64,000 nucleotides of DNA from contig CM060076.1 in NCBI GenBank assembly GCA_030533445.1, forward strand, positions 10,718,001-10,782,000, read 5' to 3'. The notes beneath the pieces are model-generated. The model had not been told where the DNA came from and did not search any database. It saw nothing but the letters and a program-made list of their open reading frames with translations. Source of the stretch: Cyprinodon diabolis. Its lineage: Eukaryota > Chordata > Actinopteri > Cyprinodontiformes > Cyprinodontidae. The position numbers and the translations under genes are program-made. Position 1 is the first letter of the stretch. Every line of letters begins with the position of its first letter. This document shows, piece after piece, positions 60,836-64,000 of the stretch.

Positions 60836-62419
60836 ATAGTCTTTATTAGTGTACTATGACATTTACATAACCCTATTCCACTTGTTTCACAGTTTAGAAT
60901 GTGTAATGGCATCAGTGCCTCGATCAGGCCGTCTCTTCTGATAAATCCTTTAGCTTTTCTTCTGTCAATGTCTGCTGGTAGTTCTCTGTAGATGGAGATG
61001 CAGATCTGTTAGTATGGGTATATTTTTCACTTCCTGTTTCTGTGGAAAGCGGGTTGAATTTAATGCTGCATATGAATATGCTAAATCTGAAGTAAAAAAA
61101 TATGTACTGACTGGAAAAAATGAATACGGTTCATGGTTTGATATTTTGGAGTTCTCAAATAGTCAGCTCTTAGGTATTAGAGCTAACCTGTTTTGTCTGC
61201 AAAGAGCTAATGCTGCGTTTCACTGTCGTGGAAACCTGAGGGACCAAAGCTCTTGAGATAAATGCATCCCATTCTTACAGACAATGGCAGGGCGATATGC
61301 AATTAAAATTTTGTGACGATATTGGGTTATATCATTGTGATACTGATAAAGGTGACAATAAAAAAAAAAAAACACTTCAATCCTAACTGTATGGCTTTGA
61401 CTGTTCACCACAGCAAACAGCCCCACAATCAAATACTCTTGAATAATCACATTTAGCTTCTTTAGGACACCAGTTATTTAAAAAAAAAAAGATTTATATC
61501 CAAGCATCTAGTAACTGCTTTTAATATTCTTCAAATTTGCTAATGCCCTAATGGGAAAAAAAAATACAATTTAACCAAGATTTTTTACGAGTTCAATAGT
61601 TTTTAAATTGTCAATTATTCTAATTTATTTAAACAATTTCTAATCTCGGGTTGAAACTTCTCATGATAGGGGCGTTCAGGTCGCACAGTGTTTAGTGCAC
61701 ACGATCCATGTATGGAGCCCTTAGTCCTCAATGTGGGTGACCCAGGTTCGAATGTGACCTTTGGTCCTTTCCTGCATGTCTCCCCTTCTCATACCCCCTT
61801 CCCTGTCAGCCTACTGTCAGAAAAACGAGCCACTAGTGCCGTTAAAAAAAAAGATCATGATAAACATAAATGCCCACTACTATTCTCCATGGTGACTGTA
61901 GTCACTGTTTTAACCAGTACTACATGGATATTCACAGCACAGAGACATCTAAATACAAGTAGCCCCCAAACAAATATTATCCTACGTGCAAAAGAAAAAT
62001 GTGAGAAAGTAAAAATGTTTAACTGCTGTTGATGCAAGTTAAATGCAGAAGTCTGATACAGATTGTCACTTAATTGCATCTTTTTGGGGTATTCGAGTTG
62101 AAATGTAGGTCTTGGAAATAGAAAATCTGGACCTCCAAAGACAAATTAAATGTCGCCCTTGATGCAGTGCTGTATGTATGTGTGGAGTGGGCCTTTTCCG
62201 GAGAATATGGTTGCTCTGGCTTCATATTATACATCTGGAATTTATTAACCAAATCCTTTGTAACCTGTATGACAAAATAACCTTCAAAGGAGTACAGTAG
62301 GAGCCATTGAAAATGTCCCCACTTCCCTTGATGGCCCCATGGTTGGTCTCCTACAATTCCTTTTTAAACATCAGTCTTTGTACTAAACTATTCTTTCTCT
62401 CATGATTTGCAGACATTAA
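60836..62419. other. Spacer between srsf5 and slc10a1 (tail to tail)
   Basis: No exon is firmly supported. The stretch includes a tRNA-derived SINE (61,675-61,850). A minus-strand open frame at about 62,252-62,070 follows a possible acceptor (catacag, about 62,276) but is out of phase with the slc10a1 exon upstream. In the correct phase it would stop after six residues. Confidence 0.4.
61675..61850 (+). repeat. tRNA-derived SINE
   Basis: The head ggcgttcaggtcgcacagtgtttagtgcacac corresponds to an A-box region. The B box is clear in gacccaggttcgaatgtgacc. A pyrimidine-rich body (cctttcctgcatgtctcccc) and an A-rich end (ttaaaaaaaaagatc) follow. It is a diverged member of a widespread fish SINE class. 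It is not a functional tRNA gene. Confidence 0.75.
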
Positions 62420-62745
62420 AGGGGAACACCGTTTTTTTTTTTTTTTTTTTTTACATTGGGCCCTTGATCTTACATTATTAAATCATGTTCTACTCACCCA
62501 TATTAGATTTGTGTCATTTGGAGCCGTTCTGAAGATATTCCGTCATTTATGGCGTACCATAAATGATAAATTATGAACAGTTTAGTTTGTGCCTTCAACT
62601 CGTTGCCCATAGGAAGAGGTTACTTGGATATAACCTAATGGAATATCTTCAGAATGGCTCCAAATGACACAAATCTAATATGGGTGAGTAGAAGATGTAA
62701 TCACGTAAAATCAAGGGGCCAATGTAAGAAAAACGGCGTTCCACT
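62420..62745. mobile_element. Complete palindromic MITE with TTAA target site
   Basis: The 326-bp element is bounded by TTAA on both sides (62,416-62,419 and 62,746-62,749). Ends are aggggaacaccg and, reversed, agtggaacgccg. The two halves are long inverted repeats: the left half contains ctactcacccatattagatttgtgtcatttgg, and the right half its reverse complement. The right half also matches 1,062-1,260. It has no coding capacity. The superfamily (piggyBac- or Kolobok-type) is inferred from TTAA. Confidence 0.88.
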
Positions 62746-62788
62746 TTAAGATCTAAAGAGAGGCATTATTTCCTGGTCAGACTCTAAT

Positions 62789-62967
62789 TCAGTGAAAGGG
62801 TGGAGTCAGAGTAAAACAAATATGCAAGAGGGGGTCACTCCAGTGGCTGGAAGTTGTAGGGAATTGGGCTGCCATTCGGCTGGAGTTTGACTGGGAAGGG
62901 ACATTTTGAATGGCTGCTACTGTAGATGGCCTACCAAATTTGCTCCAAGAGCCCCTTAACAAACTGT
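62789..62967 (-). CDS. slc10a1: Candidate last exon of slc10a1
   Basis: On the minus strand an acceptor (gattttctag, 62,968-62,969) opens a frame of 58 residues plus TGA. It joins the preceding exon (donor at 63,196) in the required phase 1. The residues (starting SLLRGSWSKFGRPSTVAAIQ) show no clear similarity to the mammalian NTCP tail, but C-termini of this family vary greatly. Phase fit alone could arise by chance, so this is a suggestion. Confidence 0.35.
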
Positions 62968-63196
62968 CTAGAAAATCACAAAGACTCACTGAATTTATAT
63001 ACTTTGTTCTCTTCTCAGAGAATCTTGAAGGTTTGGTTTTGCCAGATCAGCAGTTCTAGTCTTTCAACTTTTGTATTTATAGAGATGTAAAGAAGCAGAT
63101 AACCAGGGATCAGCATACCTTCTGCAGAGAGTATATCCTCTCTAATAGATTAGAGATACAAAAAACAAGCCTACAGTAAAACAATGTCAGTCTCAC

Positions 63197-63394
63197 CTGT
63201 TTTATTTCTTGCAAATCGTTGGTAACACCTGAACACAAGGATCAGCACTGCTGCCTCAGTCAGCTGGAAGGTTGCGTAGACCAGGGGGAACAGGTACATG
63301 GGGCCAATCACAGCTGGGGGAAAGGCTACCTTCAGTATGGTGGCACACAGTTGGATGTTCTGACAGCCAGTTTCCATGGCAACCGTCCTTCGCT
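63197..63394 (-). CDS. slc10a1: slc10a1 exon (NTCP, sodium/bile acid cotransporter, TM9)
   Basis: This exon encodes RRTVAMETGCQNIQLCATIL then VAFPPAVIGPMYLFPLVYAT and a hydrophobic stretch, matching the last helices of the liver sodium/taurocholate cotransporter SLC10A1. The METGCQN segment holds the Glu and Gln that bind sodium in the family. The acceptor is CTCAGAG; the AG at 63,396-63,395 gives the right phase with the exon at the window edge. The donor ACAG|GTGAGA lies at 63,196. The carrier takes up bile acids with sodium at the basolateral hepatocyte membrane in mammals. The neighbours agree with human 14q24. It could be slc10a2-like, but the sequence and synteny favour slc10a1. Confidence 0.85.
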
Positions 63395-63968
63395 CTCTGA
63401 GGGTTGGGGTAGATTTATACATAAATCATGAATGTATGTAGAGAAAGGTTCATGGTTTAATGCATAGCTGATGCAGTATCAGCAATATTACCTTACAAGC
63501 ACAACCTGTAGGTGTAATTTATATTTTTGCGTTTTTTTCTGATAGACCAACAAAGAAAAGCATAAAGTGAAGTGGATAGAGAATGATAAAACACTTAAAT
63601 TATTTCAGATAAACATCTAAAGAGAAGTGGTTTGAATTTTAAGTTTAGTATCTTTTGTTGTCACCTTTTAGCTTCAAGTCTTTTAATGTTTTGTACATCT
63701 TAGCACATTAGTTTTCAACCCCTTACACCGATTCTCCGACAGAGTTTGGACTTTGCTGGGTCAGTCCAACATGTAAAGCCTACATGCTTTTATCAAAAGC
63801 TTTTCTTTGTGTGTCTGGCTGCTTGTTTCAGGCCTGCAGGAAATTCACCGTTGTCAAAGAACATTGAATCCTTGAAAAGGTTTTCTCCTGGGCTTGCTCT
63901 GTGCAGCTCTAGTAAAAATCCCAGCTTTGTGGAATGCATGAAGGTTTGATATGAACAGATTCTCCCAC

Positions 63969-64000
63969 CTGATTTCTGAATCTCTGGGGCTCCTTCAGAG
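63969..64000 (-). CDS. slc10a1: slc10a1 upstream exon, 3' edge only (partial)
   Basis: At the window edge the minus strand reads SEGAPEIQKS up to a GT donor (tcag|gtggga, 63,968-63,967). In phase 1 it joins the next exon as ...QKS-ERRTVAMETG, which fits the loop before TM9. Only about ten residues are visible, and the rest of the gene lies to the right. Confidence 0.5.

Noticed and set aside
61675..61760. A possible tRNA gene with a B box.
   Set aside because: The cloverleaf does not close, and the sequence continues into the body and A-rich tail of a SINE.
1..64000. CRISPR arrays, operons, phage or plasmid genes.
   Set aside because: The genes are spliced vertebrate genes, and no direct-repeat array or prokaryotic gene layout was found.

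Overview
This is vertebrate nuclear DNA, almost certainly from a ray-finned (teleost) fish. The genes are split into exons with GT/AG introns, introns are long and AT-rich, and the protein fragments read as vertebrate families. The repeat content (hAT and TTAA-type DNA elements, RTE- and L2-type LINE pieces, tRNA-derived SINEs, solo LTRs) is typical of teleosts. Nothing looks bacterial or plasmid-borne. The species cannot be named from the sequence alone.

Layout. Left part (1-18.5 kb): one coding exon of gpr176 on the minus strand (4,586-4,820), whose later exons lie off the left edge. The rest of this part is repeat-rich: DNA transposons with readable target-site duplications, two solo LTRs, a broken RTE LINE, and an unprocessed acyl-CoA thioesterase pseudogene (13.2-13.9 kb). 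Centre (about 18.6-49.3 kb): susd6 on the plus strand, with a noncoding first exon, a signal-peptide exon, two sushi exons, a transmembrane exon, a cytoplasmic exon and a tiny last exon. The six coding exons join without a frame break into 382 codons plus stop. Right-centre (about 51.0-60.8 kb): srsf5 on the plus strand, seven coding exons joining into 325 codons plus stop. Its introns 1 and 2 hold a 688-bp and a 3,052-bp hAT element. Right edge (62.8-64.0 kb): the 3' end of slc10a1 on the minus strand, tail to tail with srsf5.

The order susd6 - srsf5 - slc10a1 matches human 14q24 as I remember it; gpr176 next to susd6 does not (human GPR176 is on chromosome 15). The genes are not an operon and need not act together: a type I membrane sushi protein, a splicing factor, a bile-acid/sodium symporter and an orphan receptor.

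The best second-look items are the extra sushi exon in susd6 relative to the mammalian protein as I recall it, the intron-containing ACOT relic, an almost full-length hAT transposase gene stopped by three in-frame TAG codons, a GC-rich stretch inside srsf5 intron 5 that may be a regulated exon, and a set of non-autonomous elements with intact duplications. I found no clearly new biological system here.
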